A stretch of DNA of 31,981 bases from assembly GCA_015068525.1 (NCBI GenBank), contig SVKJ01000017.1:1-31981 (forward strand), given 5' to 3'. The translations under genes and the position numbers were made by a program. Origin of the DNA: Oscillospiraceae bacterium (GTDB lineage Bacteria; Bacillota; Clostridia; UMGS1840; HGM11507). Positions 22,005 through 30,591 of the stretch are shown piece after piece. Under the pieces are notes generated by a model that was not told where the DNA came from, ran no database searches, and saw only the letters and a program-made list of their open reading frames with translations. Position 1 is the stretch's first letter. Each line of letters opens with the position of its first letter.

Positions 22005-22679
22005 TTATTTTTCTATTTCACGCGTATTATAAAGTTCTTTCATTTCTTCTATAGGCTTTTGCATAAGTGCTTCTATAAGTTCTTTAAAATCGCCGTTTTC
22101 AATTTCTTTAACACGGTCTTCTAAATGACCGCATCCCGGAGCAAGATATTTTCCGTTAATTCTTCTTGCAAGCATTGCAACCTGAGGATGTGAAATCCCT
22201 GCAGGACATCTTGAGGAACATACTCCGCACATTACACAGTCAAAAGATTCTTCAGCACATTTCTCAAATTCGCCACGTTGAGCATAAGCGATATACTGCA
22301 TAACATTAAGTCCTTGCGTACAACTCTTTGTGCATGCATTACAGCCTATACAAGCATAAATTTCAGGATAAAGTTGCATCATAACAGATTCATTTACAGG
22401 AATATTTTCTATATCGTATCCTTCCTTAACAAGTGGGAAAAAAGGTAAAGTTGCAATATACATATTATCTTCAACTTTAGTCTGACAAGCAAGACATGCT
22501 TTAAGTTCCTTGTCCCCTTTTATACGGTAAATTGTTGCACATGCACCACAAAAACCATTACGGCAACCACAACCTCTTACTAACTGGTAACCCGCATATT
22601 CCATAGCAGTCATTATCGTTAAATTTTCAGGCACTTCATATTTTTTGCCGAAAAGAAATATATTAACTAATTTTTCCAT
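22005..22679 (-). CDS. Fumarate reductase-type iron-sulfur subunit
   Basis: A 224-aa FrdB/SdhB-like protein. The N-terminal plant-type [2Fe-2S] region is CGCRNGFCGAC (C37-C47) with LKACLACQT completing it. The C-terminal half has two Cys clusters, CIGCNACTKSC (110-120) and CVMCGVCSSRCP (148-159), both patterned for [4Fe-4S]. Classical FrdB has [2Fe-2S], [4Fe-4S] and [3Fe-4S]; the third cluster here looks like a second [4Fe-4S]. It should pass electrons to the flavoprotein encoded 13 nt downstream. No cytochrome b or other membrane anchor gene is next to it, so the pair is probably soluble and takes electrons from the Flx-Hdr proteins encoded upstream. Confidence 0.87.
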   Translation of the reverse strand: MEKLVNIFLFGKKYEVPENLTIMTAMEYAGYQLVRGCGCRNGFCGACATIYRIKGDKELKACLACQTKVEDNMYIATLPFFPLVKEGYDIENIPVNESVMMQLYPEIYACIGCNACTKSCTQGLNVMQYIAYAQRGEFEKCAEESFDCVMCGVCSSRCPAGISHPQVAMLARRINGKYLAPGCGHLEDRVKEIENGDFKELIEALMQKPIEEMKELYNTREIEK

Positions 22680-22691
22680 AATATCTCTCCT

Positions 22692-23525
22692 TTAATACTC
22701 ATCCGGAAGTTCGTCAAGTTCATCACATCTGAACACAGGACCATCTTTACAAACATACTTGGAGCCAACGTTACATCTTCCGCATTTTCCAACTCCGCAT
22801 TTCATTCTTAACTCAAGTGTAGTATAAATCTGAGTTTTATCAAGTCCAAGTTCACAAAGCCCATCAAGTGTAAATTTAATCATAATAGGAGGCCCGCAAA
22901 GTACAGCAGTCTTATTTGTATCAAAGCCAAGTTCTTTTACATAGTTTGGAACAAATCCGACATGGCCATCCCAGCCTTCCTGCGGATTATCGATAGTAAG
23001 ATGAACTTTAACTCCTGAGTCTTTTGACCATTCTTCGATAATCTCCTTGTAATCAAGTAAATCATCTTTACTTCTTGAACCATAAACAATATCTATTTCT
23101 CCGTAACGATCACGATAATGTCTGCAATAATTTATAACTGAACGAAGAGGAGCAAGGCCAACACCACCTGCAATAAACAAAAGATTTTTTCCTTTAAACA
23201 CATCATCCACAGGAAATGGGTTTCCATAAGGGCCTCTTATAGTTATCTGCTGACCAACTTCTGCCTGATGCAACCATTCAGTCACACATCCGCATTTCTT
23301 AATAGAAAATTCCATGTATTCTTCATTAGTCGGAGATGATGTAATAGAAAACATCGCTTCGCCAACGCCCGGAACTGATAGCATTGCACATTGACCAGGA
23401 CGGTGTTCAAATGCTTTTTTACCATCTTTGGTTACAACTCTGAATGTTTTAATATCAGGTGTATCAATACGTACATCGGTTATAACGCCGATTTTTGGAA
23501 TTAAAGTTTCAAACTCATTATTCAT
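22692..23525 (-). CDS. FAD/NAD(P)-binding oxidoreductase subunit (FlxA-like)
   Basis: A 277-aa ferredoxin-NADP reductase-type protein with a C-terminal [2Fe-2S] module, like the gamma subunits of hydrogenases, AsrB, PyrK and FlxA. The FAD site is around HRPGQCAMLS and FSITSSP (41-65), the NAD(P) site is FIAGGVGLAPLRS (117-129) with LCGPPIM near 209, and the cluster ligands are CGVGKCGRC...C (C243, C248, C251, C259). It should be the NADH entry point of the complex. It begins inside the end of the upstream gene (4-nt ATGA overlap) and ends 12 nt before the FrdB-like gene, which ties the NADH module to fumarate reductase in one transcript. Confidence 0.9.
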   Translation of the reverse strand: MNNEFETLIPKIGVITDVRIDTPDIKTFRVVTKDGKKAFEHRPGQCAMLSVPGVGEAMFSITSSPTNEEYMEFSIKKCGCVTEWLHQAEVGQQITIRGPYGNPFPVDDVFKGKNLLFIAGGVGLAPLRSVINYCRHYRDRYGEIDIVYGSRSKDDLLDYKEIIEEWSKDSGVKVHLTIDNPQEGWDGHVGFVPNYVKELGFDTNKTAVLCGPPIMIKFTLDGLCELGLDKTQIYTTLELRMKCGVGKCGRCNVGSKYVCKDGPVFRCDELDELPDEY

Positions 23526-24547
23526 GCGTCAGTTCCTCCAATCTTTTTCATTACTTTGACAATATTCATAGAAATCGGACACTTTGAAAGACATCTTCCA
23601 CAACCTACACAACTGAAAAGTCCGTCATTATTTTCAGGATAATACACAAGTTTATGCATAAATCTCTGACGGAAACGTTCTTTTTGCGTTAGCCTGTTAT
23701 TGCCATGAGCCATTTTAGTAAACTCGGAATACATACAAGAGTCCCAACATCTAAATCTTATAACACCTTTACCTGTATTAAAGTCTTTTATATCATAACA
23801 CTGACAAGTTGGGCAAACAAATGTGCAAGTTCCGCATCCAAGACAACTTTGAGACAACTCATCCCATGCAGGGTGATTAAAAAACTCGTCCGTTTTCCCA
23901 CCGCCAAAAACGTCAGTTTTAAGATCTTTAAGTGGTAACTTATTCATAATATTTTGAATTTTTTCTTTTTCTTTATTTACTGTAGTTTCGTCACATTCTT
24001 CTAAAAGTGAAGAAAGTTTATTAAGAAGTTCTTTACCTTTTTCAGTGTTGGCTTTAAAGAAAATTTCATCTTCCGTTTTCCAGGTTGAAATATCTCCTTG
24101 TGGCTCTTCAGGTGAGATGCCAAAAGTTTTACAAAAACAGGTTTCAGAAGGCTTTTTACATGCAGTTGACACTATAATACCTTTTTTACGTCTATTGGCA
24201 TAATAACTGTCAACAGGTTCTGCAAGAAAAACTCTGTCTAAAACTTCAAAACTTTTTACATCACATGCACGGACACCAAAAATAACAAAATCCTCTGTTT
24301 CACTTCTTGTATCAATTACATCAATGTTTTTACCGTCCGTTTTAAATTCCATTAAGTTTTCCATCTGCGGAAAAAAGAAATCTTTAGGACTTCTTACAGT
24401 ATTTAAAGTTTCACTCCATAATACTCCATTTTCCCACTGTTTATAGGAAGCACTTCCTTCTTTTTCATCAACGGGAAGATAAAGTTTTGCATTTTTTGAT
24501 ATTTCTTCAAAAATCAAGTCAATTTTATCTAAAGAACATTTACGCAT
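23522..24547 (-). CDS. Double [4Fe-4S] electron-transfer subunit (AsrA/FlxB-like)
   Basis: A 341-aa protein whose first ~220 residues form the AsrA/HydB-type N-terminal domain (IFGVRACDVKSFEVLDRVF near 88; CKKPSETCFC near 130). Two cluster motifs follow: CLGCGTCTFVCPTCQC near 237 and CVGCGRCLSKCP near 315. Such subunits carry electrons between an FAD/NAD(P) subunit and a terminal module. The ATG at 24547 is chosen: it overlaps the stop of the previous gene (ATGCGTAA, 8 nt) and has AGGAGGG upstream. The longer reading to 24661 lies wholly inside the preceding gene and is rejected. Assignment to FlxB by order is an inference. Confidence 0.85.
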   Translation of the reverse strand: MRKCSLDKIDLIFEEISKNAKLYLPVDEKEGSASYKQWENGVLWSETLNTVRSPKDFFFPQMENLMEFKTDGKNIDVIDTRSETEDFVIFGVRACDVKSFEVLDRVFLAEPVDSYYANRRKKGIIVSTACKKPSETCFCKTFGISPEEPQGDISTWKTEDEIFFKANTEKGKELLNKLSSLLEECDETTVNKEKEKIQNIMNKLPLKDLKTDVFGGGKTDEFFNHPAWDELSQSCLGCGTCTFVCPTCQCYDIKDFNTGKGVIRFRCWDSCMYSEFTKMAHGNNRLTQKERFRQRFMHKLVYYPENNDGLFSCVGCGRCLSKCPISMNIVKVMKKIGGTDA

Positions 24548-25538
24548 CAGTATCCCTCCTGTCAAAGACTTCACCAGGTTCCAAATCATCAGTTGTATAG
24601 TCAACAAGTGGTGCTCTTTGCCCAACTTCTTCTCCTGCCTGATATTCTCCGTAAAATTCATTTATATCCTTTATAAATTTACGGTTTAATAAGTGAAGTG
24701 GAATATTCTGAGGGCAAACTCTTGAACATTCTCCACAATCTGTACAACGACCTGCAACGTGATATGCTCTTATAATATGGAACATTTTTTCTTCAAAACT
24801 GTTAGCAGGTGCTTTATTTTCAACGCCTGATGACGGATTGTCAAAAACACACTTTTCACATGTACACGCAGGACAAGCATCACGGCAAGCATTACAACGT
24901 ATACAACGTGAAAGTTCATTCTGCCAGAATAAAAATCTTTCATCAGGAGTCATTGCTTCTAATTTCGCAACCTCGTCAAATCTTCCTGACTTAATTACTT
25001 CGCCTTCTTCACCAAGAAGTTCATCATAGGCAACATGCTTTTTACTCTTGCAATTTATACAACGTTCTAAAAGAATATCTTGTTTAGAAATAATAACAGG
25101 TTTATCTTCATAGATAGTTGTAACAAGAATGTTGTCATGTTCTTCGGCAATCGATGTTATTCCCTCGCCTGCTATTTTTTTCAGTTTGGAAACATCAGCC
25201 ATACCATCACATGGAATACCAACAACGTAAACTTTTTCACGATCAAAACGATGTTCACTAAGCAATTGATTAAAACTATATGTATCACAAGGTTTTAAGA
25301 AAACAAGAATTTTACCATCAAATCGGTCTGTTTTAGAAACGAGATATTTTGAAAAGTTTACTCCACAAAAATCATTGAATAAGAAATTTTCTTTTAAATC
25401 TTCCAAAGTTTTAAACATTGCAGGGGTTACATCATATCCGAATTCTCCCTTTTTCCATCCAAGAACTGCGTTAACAGTACCGTTATTCATAAGAGAAACT
25501 GCTTTGTCTATCAACTGATTCTTAGTTATCTTTTGCAT
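24540..25538 (-). CDS. [4Fe-4S] dicluster subunit with FrhB-like N-terminus (FlxC-like)
   Basis: A 332-aa protein. The N-terminal part (about 1-190) resembles the FrhB/AsrA-type domain (LVFLKPCDTYSFNQLL near 78; VVGIPCDGMADVSKL near 104; RCINCKSKKH near 160). Two ferredoxin-type motifs follow: CIRCNACRDACPACTCEKC (about 212-230) and CTDCGECSRVCPQNIPL near 267. It belongs to the same fold group as the next gene product, and the two may be ancient duplicates acting in series. It overlaps its neighbours by 13 nt upstream and 8 nt downstream, the tightest part of the operon. The order HdrA-MvhD-this-AsrA-like-FlxA-like mirrors reversed flxABCD gene order. Confidence 0.82.
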   Translation of the reverse strand: MQKITKNQLIDKAVSLMNNGTVNAVLGWKKGEFGYDVTPAMFKTLEDLKENFLFNDFCGVNFSKYLVSKTDRFDGKILVFLKPCDTYSFNQLLSEHRFDREKVYVVGIPCDGMADVSKLKKIAGEGITSIAEEHDNILVTTIYEDKPVIISKQDILLERCINCKSKKHVAYDELLGEEGEVIKSGRFDEVAKLEAMTPDERFLFWQNELSRCIRCNACRDACPACTCEKCVFDNPSSGVENKAPANSFEEKMFHIIRAYHVAGRCTDCGECSRVCPQNIPLHLLNRKFIKDINEFYGEYQAGEEVGQRAPLVDYTTDDLEPGEVFDRRDTDA

Positions 25539-25960
25539 CTAAGATCCTCCAATCTCTTGTTTTCTCCAAGTTCGGTTACCTTTTTTACAAAATCATTCAT
25601 TGTAGCAGCAAATTTTGCACCTTCAGCCGCAGAAACCCATTCAACACGAGTACGTTCTTTTTCTATGCCTAAAAAGTCAAGCATTGAAAAGAGTGTTGCC
25701 ATTCTTCGACGTGTATAATAATTTCCTGATGTATAGTGACAGTCGCCAGGATGGCAACCGCATATAATAACACCATCTGCACCCCTTTGGAATGCACGAA
25801 GAACAAACATTGGATTAACACGGCAAGAGCAAGGAACTCTTATAATTTTTACATCGGCAGGATAGTTAAGACGATTATTTCCTGCAAGGTCTGCACCTGC
25901 ATATGAACACCAGTTACAACAAAAAGCAACAATTAAAGGTTTATATTCTTTTACTTGCAT
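25526..25960 (-). CDS. MvhD/FlxD-type [2Fe-2S] hydrogenase iron-sulfur subunit
   Basis: A 144-aa protein of the MvhD family. Conserved cysteines are in FCCNWCSYAGAD near residue 13, RVPCSCRVNPMFVLRAFQRG near 41 and CGCHPGDCHYTSGNY near 67, the family's [2Fe-2S] ligands. MvhD passes electrons from a donor (hydrogenase, formate dehydrogenase or an NADH module) to HdrA. No hydrogenase genes are present here, so the donor should be the FlxA-like NADH subunit. It overlaps hdrA by 10 nt and the FlxC-like gene by 13 nt. Confidence 0.93.
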   Translation of the reverse strand: MQVKEYKPLIVAFCCNWCSYAGADLAGNNRLNYPADVKIIRVPCSCRVNPMFVLRAFQRGADGVIICGCHPGDCHYTSGNYYTRRRMATLFSMLDFLGIEKERTRVEWVSAAEGAKFAATMNDFVKKVTELGENKRLEDLRCKR

Positions 25961-27945
25961 ATTGCGTCCACCTCCGCCATAATCTGATTACTTGCAAATC
26001 CTTTTAAGTCCATAGCACCTGACGGACATGCAACAGTACATGCGCCACAGCCCTGACAAACTGCAGGATTTACAATAGCAATTCTTCTTAATTTTGTTGT
26101 TCTGTCAGGCATACGGAATTCTTTATCTTCATATGTAATAGCACCATATGGACAAACTCTTTCACAAGTTGAACATCCATTACACATAAGTTCATTTGAA
26201 TGTGCAACACATGGATTTCCTGTTAATTTATCTTTTGCTAAAAGACCTATAACTTTTGATGCTGCAGCGCCTGCCTGTGAAACTGTTTCAGGAATATCTT
26301 TAGGTCCCTGACAAGCACCTGACAAGAAGACACCTGCTGTCGGGCTTTCTACAGGACGAAGTTTAGGATGTGCTTCCGTAAAGAAGTCATTGGTATCCAT
26401 ACTTGCAGTTAACATTGTAGCAAGAGGTCTTGCAGATTTATCAGGTTCAATGGCTGCTGCCAGAACTACTAAATCAGCATCTATATGAAGTTGCTTATTG
26501 GAAATAAGGTCTGATGCCTGAACTTTTAATTTATCACCAAAAGGTGTAACCTTACCTACCATACCTTTAATATATTTTACTCCGTATTCCTCAACTGCAC
26601 GGCGATAAAATTCGTCAAAGTTTTTACCCGGAGTTCTTACATCAATATAGAAAACATAAACATCTGTATCAGGATATTTATCCCTCACAAGCATCGCGTG
26701 TTTAGCCGTATACATACAGCAAATCTTTGAACAGTATTCTTTTCCTTTTTCGGCGCATGCATCACATCTTGAACCAACACACTGTACAAAAACAATTGTT
26801 TTCGGTGACTTACCGTCAGATGGTCTTTCAAGATGCCCAGCTGTTGGACCAGCGGCATTTGTAAGACGCTCAAATTCTAAAGATGTTATAACATCCTTTG
26901 ACTGATTATAAGCAAACTCATCAAATTTATCCATACTGATAGGATTAAAACCTGTTGCAACAACAATTGCACCGTATTTTTCATTTATATATTCATCTTT
27001 TTGCGTATAATCTATAGCACCTGCTGCGCAAACTTTTGCACAAAGACCACATTTGCCGTTTTTTAACATATTACAGGAATTCGGGTCAATTGTAGCAACC
27101 TTTGGAACTGCCTGTGCAAAAGGAATATATATAGCAGTACGGTTATCCATTCCAAGATTAAACTCGTTAGGAACTTTCTTCATCGGGCATTTTTCCACAC
27201 AAGCACCGCATCCTGTACAAATATCTTCTTTTACAAAACGTGCATTTTTCTTTATTGTTACATCAAAATTACCAACAAAACCTTTAATTTCTGACACTTC
27301 GCTGTATGAGAAAATACGTATATTTTCATTTTGAGCAACATCCACCATTTTCGGTGTTAAAATACAAGCTGCACAGTCAAGTGTCGGGAAAGTTTTATCA
27401 AGTTGTGCCATTTTTCCGCCGATTGTAGGCTTTTTCTCAACAATATCAACTTTAAATCCTGCATCTGCAATATCAAGTGCTGTCTGGATACCTGCAATAC
27501 CGCCCCCGATAACAAGTGCTCTTTTGGTAACGGGAGATTCACCAGGTGTAAGCGGTGCATTAAGATTAACTTTTGCAATGGCCGCTTTACCAAGAATAAT
27601 AGCTTTTTCGGTTCCCGTCTCTATATCTTTATGAACCCAGGAACATTGTTCTCTTATATTAGCAATTTCAACCATATAAGGATTTAATCCTGCAGCTGCT
27701 GCAGTTTTTCTGAATGTTGCTTCATGCATACGAGGTGAGCATGAGCAAACAACAATACCTGTAAGGTTATGTTCCTTTACAGCGTTTTTTATCATATCCT
27801 GCCCTGCCTGAGAGCACATATATTGATAATTGGTGGAAAAGACGACACCAGGTTCGCTTTTCAATGCTTCAGATACCGCCTCAACATCAACAGTACCTGC
27901 AATATTACTGCCACACCAACACACAAAAACACCAACTCTTTGCAT
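25951..27945 (-). CDS. hdrA: Heterodisulfide reductase subunit A-like flavoprotein (electron-bifurcating)
   Basis: A 664-aa HdrA. An N-terminal Cys-containing domain (CWCGSN near 9; CSCSPRMHEATFR near 68) precedes the FAD site VIGGGIAGIQ (145-154) and the HdrA-specific cluster motif DCAACILTPKMV (190-201). An inserted ferredoxin pair is at CTGCGACVEKCP (243-254) and CGLCAKVC (299-306), and C-terminal ferredoxins at CNGCSTCERVCP (~583) and CQGCGACTVACP (~634). HdrA holds the FAD that splits electron pairs between a high-potential acceptor via HdrB/C and ferredoxin. The full cofactor set supports bifurcation. It lies 14 nt after hdrC and is the centre of the redox operon. Confidence 0.95.
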   Translation of the reverse strand: MQRVGVFVCWCGSNIAGTVDVEAVSEALKSEPGVVFSTNYQYMCSQAGQDMIKNAVKEHNLTGIVVCSCSPRMHEATFRKTAAAAGLNPYMVEIANIREQCSWVHKDIETGTEKAIILGKAAIAKVNLNAPLTPGESPVTKRALVIGGGIAGIQTALDIADAGFKVDIVEKKPTIGGKMAQLDKTFPTLDCAACILTPKMVDVAQNENIRIFSYSEVSEIKGFVGNFDVTIKKNARFVKEDICTGCGACVEKCPMKKVPNEFNLGMDNRTAIYIPFAQAVPKVATIDPNSCNMLKNGKCGLCAKVCAAGAIDYTQKDEYINEKYGAIVVATGFNPISMDKFDEFAYNQSKDVITSLEFERLTNAAGPTAGHLERPSDGKSPKTIVFVQCVGSRCDACAEKGKEYCSKICCMYTAKHAMLVRDKYPDTDVYVFYIDVRTPGKNFDEFYRRAVEEYGVKYIKGMVGKVTPFGDKLKVQASDLISNKQLHIDADLVVLAAAIEPDKSARPLATMLTASMDTNDFFTEAHPKLRPVESPTAGVFLSGACQGPKDIPETVSQAGAAASKVIGLLAKDKLTGNPCVAHSNELMCNGCSTCERVCPYGAITYEDKEFRMPDRTTKLRRIAIVNPAVCQGCGACTVACPSGAMDLKGFASNQIMAEVDAICK

Positions 27946-27959
27946 TTGTCTTTTCCTCC

Positions 27960-28346
27960 CTACTTAGTATATTTTCTAAATGCACTGACTAAAAGCTGTT
28001 GCGGAATATCATCATCAAGAAGTTCCGGTACATCATTTGCAGTCATTCTGTTTGCCCCTTGTTTTCTTATTGCCATAAGACGAACTGCTTCAACTAATTT
28101 AGCAGGTTCTACACTTCTTGGACATCTTTCAATACAAGCAAAACAAGATAAGCATTTATATAGTGATTCTGATTTTAAAAGCGGTTCTATATCTCCGCTT
28201 TCAACCATACTTACAAACTGATGAGGATGATATTCCATCTCATCGTAAGCAGGACAAGTCGCAGAGCATTTTCCGCATTTCATACATTTTTTAGGATTAA
28301 CTCCGCTTTGGCGGATTAATTCCTCACGAAGATACTCATTATTCAT
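27960..28346 (-). CDS. hdrC: Heterodisulfide reductase subunit C-like [4Fe-4S] protein
   Basis: A 128-aa protein with two ferredoxin-type motifs, CMKCGKCSATCP (21-32) and CLSCFACIERCP (65-76), in the spacing typical of HdrC, with the family's EYHPHQFVSM between them. HdrC carries electrons from HdrA to HdrB. The downstream hdrA gene starts 14 nt after its stop. It lacks the membrane segments found with HdrE partners, consistent with a soluble complex. Confidence 0.92.
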   Translation of the reverse strand: MNNEYLREELIRQSGVNPKKCMKCGKCSATCPAYDEMEYHPHQFVSMVESGDIEPLLKSESLYKCLSCFACIERCPRSVEPAKLVEAVRLMAIRKQGANRMTANDVPELLDDDIPQQLLVSAFRKYTK

Positions 28347-28383
28347 CTGTATTCTCCTTTAGACGATTAAATATATTTATTCA

Positions 28384-29163
28384 TTAATTCTTTACTCCAA
28401 GTGCATCTGCTAAAAGTTCTGTAAAATATACCACAGGAATATCTGCACCGTTTTTTATTAGATTATATTTACAAAGAGGACAGGCTGTTATAATCATTTC
28501 GGCACCCTGAATTTTAGCATTTTCTATAACAGCATTACTGCTTTTTTTAGAAAGTTCAGGACTTTCTACGGTTACATAACCTCCGCAACATTCATTGCGT
28601 TTTGAGTAAATAACAGGTTCTGCTCCGATTGCCTTTATAAAATCCTCCATAATACTTGGATTTTCAGGATCATCCATTTTCATAACACTGCCGGGTCTTA
28701 ATAAAAGGCAACCATAATATGCAGCAATCTTTTTTCCTTTAAGTGGATTTACAACTTTTTCTTTTAATTTATCAAATCCCACTATATCACGAAGCATCTC
28801 TAAATAATGATAAATCTCTGCTTCTCCGTAATATCCGCCTTCATCTGACATATAATTATTTACTTTACTTGAGAATTCTTTATTATTTGTAACAGCATAA
28901 TTTGTTTGTTTTATAACATTATGACATGCTGAACATACTGTTATAAGAGGCTGATTTTTTAAATAAGCCTCTTTCAAAGCACGAACAGAAGAAAGTTTTG
29001 TTGCAATTTCATCATTCGATGTAGTAAAAACTCCTCCGCAACATTGCCAGTTTTCAATTTCTTCAAGTGTAACCCCTAATGCCTCTGCTGATTTATATGC
29101 ATACAAATCAAGGTCTTTAGCTTTATTTTTTAAGGTACAACCCGGAAAATAACTAACTTTCAT
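28384..29163 (-). CDS. hdrB: Heterodisulfide reductase subunit B-like (non-cubane [4Fe-4S]) protein
   Basis: A 259-aa protein with both CCG domains intact. The first is C9 (YFPGCTL), WQCCGG near 40 and CSACH near 78; the second is YYGCLLLRP near 151, NECCGG near 190 and CPLC near 229. In methanogen HdrB these cysteines bind two non-cubane [4Fe-4S] clusters that reduce the CoM-S-S-CoB disulfide. Bacteria lack those thiols, so the acceptor here must be something else: another disulfide, or the FrdB-like subunit encoded in the same operon. Methanogen TfrB, where FrdB-like and HdrB-like parts are fused, is a precedent for the latter. Confidence 0.93.
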   Translation of the reverse strand: MKVSYFPGCTLKNKAKDLDLYAYKSAEALGVTLEEIENWQCCGGVFTTSNDEIATKLSSVRALKEAYLKNQPLITVCSACHNVIKQTNYAVTNNKEFSSKVNNYMSDEGGYYGEAEIYHYLEMLRDIVGFDKLKEKVVNPLKGKKIAAYYGCLLLRPGSVMKMDDPENPSIMEDFIKAIGAEPVIYSKRNECCGGYVTVESPELSKKSSNAVIENAKIQGAEMIITACPLCKYNLIKNGADIPVVYFTELLADALGVKN

Positions 29164-29197
29164 TTTTTCTATACCTCCATATCAGAAACATTTATAC

Positions 29198-30574
29198 TTA
29201 AACCATTTCTTCGGGATGGAATACTTCGTCAAATTTCTCACTTGTTAGAAATCCAAGTTCAACACATGCTTCTTTAAGTGAAATATTATCTTTATATGCT
29301 TTCTTTGCAGTTTTAGCAGCATTTTCATATCCAATATACGGATTAAGTGCAGTAACAAGCATAAGTGAATTATGAAGATTATGATGCATTTTTTCCTTAT
29401 TAGCCTTAATACCAACTGCACAGTTTTTATTAAACGAACGAATTGCTTCAGCCAAAAGTCTTGCAGACTGTAAGAAATTATACGCACATACAGGCATAAA
29501 CACATTTAATTCAAAGTTACCCTGAGATGCTGCAAAACCAACTGCAACATCATTACCCATTACCTGAACTGCAACCATTGTTACCGCTTCACATTGTGTA
29601 GGATTTACTTTACCTGGCATTATAGAAGAGCCTGGTTCATTTTCAGGAATGAATATTTCAGAAAGACCGTCTCTTGGACCTGACGCAAGCCAACGTACAT
29701 CATTTGCAATCTTCATCATATCTGCTGCAAGTGCTTTAATTGCACCATGAGCAAAAACAAGTTCATCCTTTGATGTAAGAGAATGGAATTTATTTGCTGC
29801 AGTTACAAAAGGCTTATTTGTAATTTTACCAATTTCTTCTGCTACTTTTTTTGCAAATTCTTTTGGAGCATTTAATCCCGTTCCAACTGCTGTACCACCA
29901 AGAGCAAGTTCATATAAAGGCTCAACAGAACGTTTTATAAGTTCAATATCCTTTTCCAGACTTGAACGCCATCCGCTTATTTCCTGAGAGAATGTAATAG
30001 GAGTAGCATCCTGAAGATGAGTTCTTCCACTTTTTACTATTCCTTTATTTTCTTCTTCAAGTCTTTTAAATGTTTCTATTAATTCCAAGACTGCCGGAAT
30101 AAGTTTATCTTCTAAACTAATTACTGCTGCAATATGCATAGCAGTCGGGAATGTATCGTTAGAAGACTGACTCATATTTGCATCATCGTTTGGATGAAGT
30201 ATTTTTTTATCTAAAATCTGATTACCTCTGTTTGCAATAACTTCATTGGCATTCATATTAGATTGAGTGCCTGAGCCTGTCTGCCATACAACAAGAGGAA
30301 AATTATCATTAAGTTTTCCTTCAATTATTTCATCACATGCTGCTTTTATTGCTTCAAGTTTTTCATTTGTCATTTTTTCAGGGCGAAGAGCATTATTGGT
30401 TATCGCCGCTGCCTTTTTTAATATGCCAAAAGCATGTATAATTTCACGAGGCATTGTTTCAATACCTACACCTATTTCAAAATTTTCATGACTTCTTTGT
30501 GTCTGGGCAGTCCATAGTTTATCGGCAGGAACTTTTATTTCCCCCATTGAATCATGTTCAATTCGATAGTTCAT
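29198..30574 (-). CDS. fumC: Class II fumarate hydratase
   Basis: A 458-aa fumarase of the fumarase/aspartase superfamily that interconverts malate and fumarate. Seen are WQTGSGTQSNMNANEV near residue 99 (substrate loop), DDANMSQSSNDTFPTAMHI near 129, SGRTHLQDATPIT near 183 (catalytic His) and the signature GSSIMPGKVNPTQCE near 319. It needs no Fe-S cluster. Aspartase has a very similar signature, but the GSGTQSNMN loop and the position next to malate dehydrogenase favour fumarase. It begins 17 nt after the malate dehydrogenase gene and should feed fumarate to the reductase encoded downstream. Confidence 0.93.
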   Translation of the reverse strand: MNYRIEHDSMGEIKVPADKLWTAQTQRSHENFEIGVGIETMPREIIHAFGILKKAAAITNNALRPEKMTNEKLEAIKAACDEIIEGKLNDNFPLVVWQTGSGTQSNMNANEVIANRGNQILDKKILHPNDDANMSQSSNDTFPTAMHIAAVISLEDKLIPAVLELIETFKRLEEENKGIVKSGRTHLQDATPITFSQEISGWRSSLEKDIELIKRSVEPLYELALGGTAVGTGLNAPKEFAKKVAEEIGKITNKPFVTAANKFHSLTSKDELVFAHGAIKALAADMMKIANDVRWLASGPRDGLSEIFIPENEPGSSIMPGKVNPTQCEAVTMVAVQVMGNDVAVGFAASQGNFELNVFMPVCAYNFLQSARLLAEAIRSFNKNCAVGIKANKEKMHHNLHNSLMLVTALNPYIGYENAAKTAKKAYKDNISLKEACVELGFLTSEKFDEVFHPEEMV

Positions 30575-30591
30575 TTTTTTTCATTTCCTTT

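Noticed and set aside
24548..24661. N-terminal extension of the AsrA/FlxB-like protein by 38 residues.
   Set aside because: The extension lies wholly inside the preceding gene in another frame, while the ATG at 24547 has AGGAGGG and an ATGCGTAA overlap.
27403..28221. Plus-strand open frames of 94 and 150 codons across the hdrA/hdrC region.
   Set aside because: They are antisense shadows of strongly conserved Cys-rich genes, with no ribosome binding sites and no recognisable protein features.
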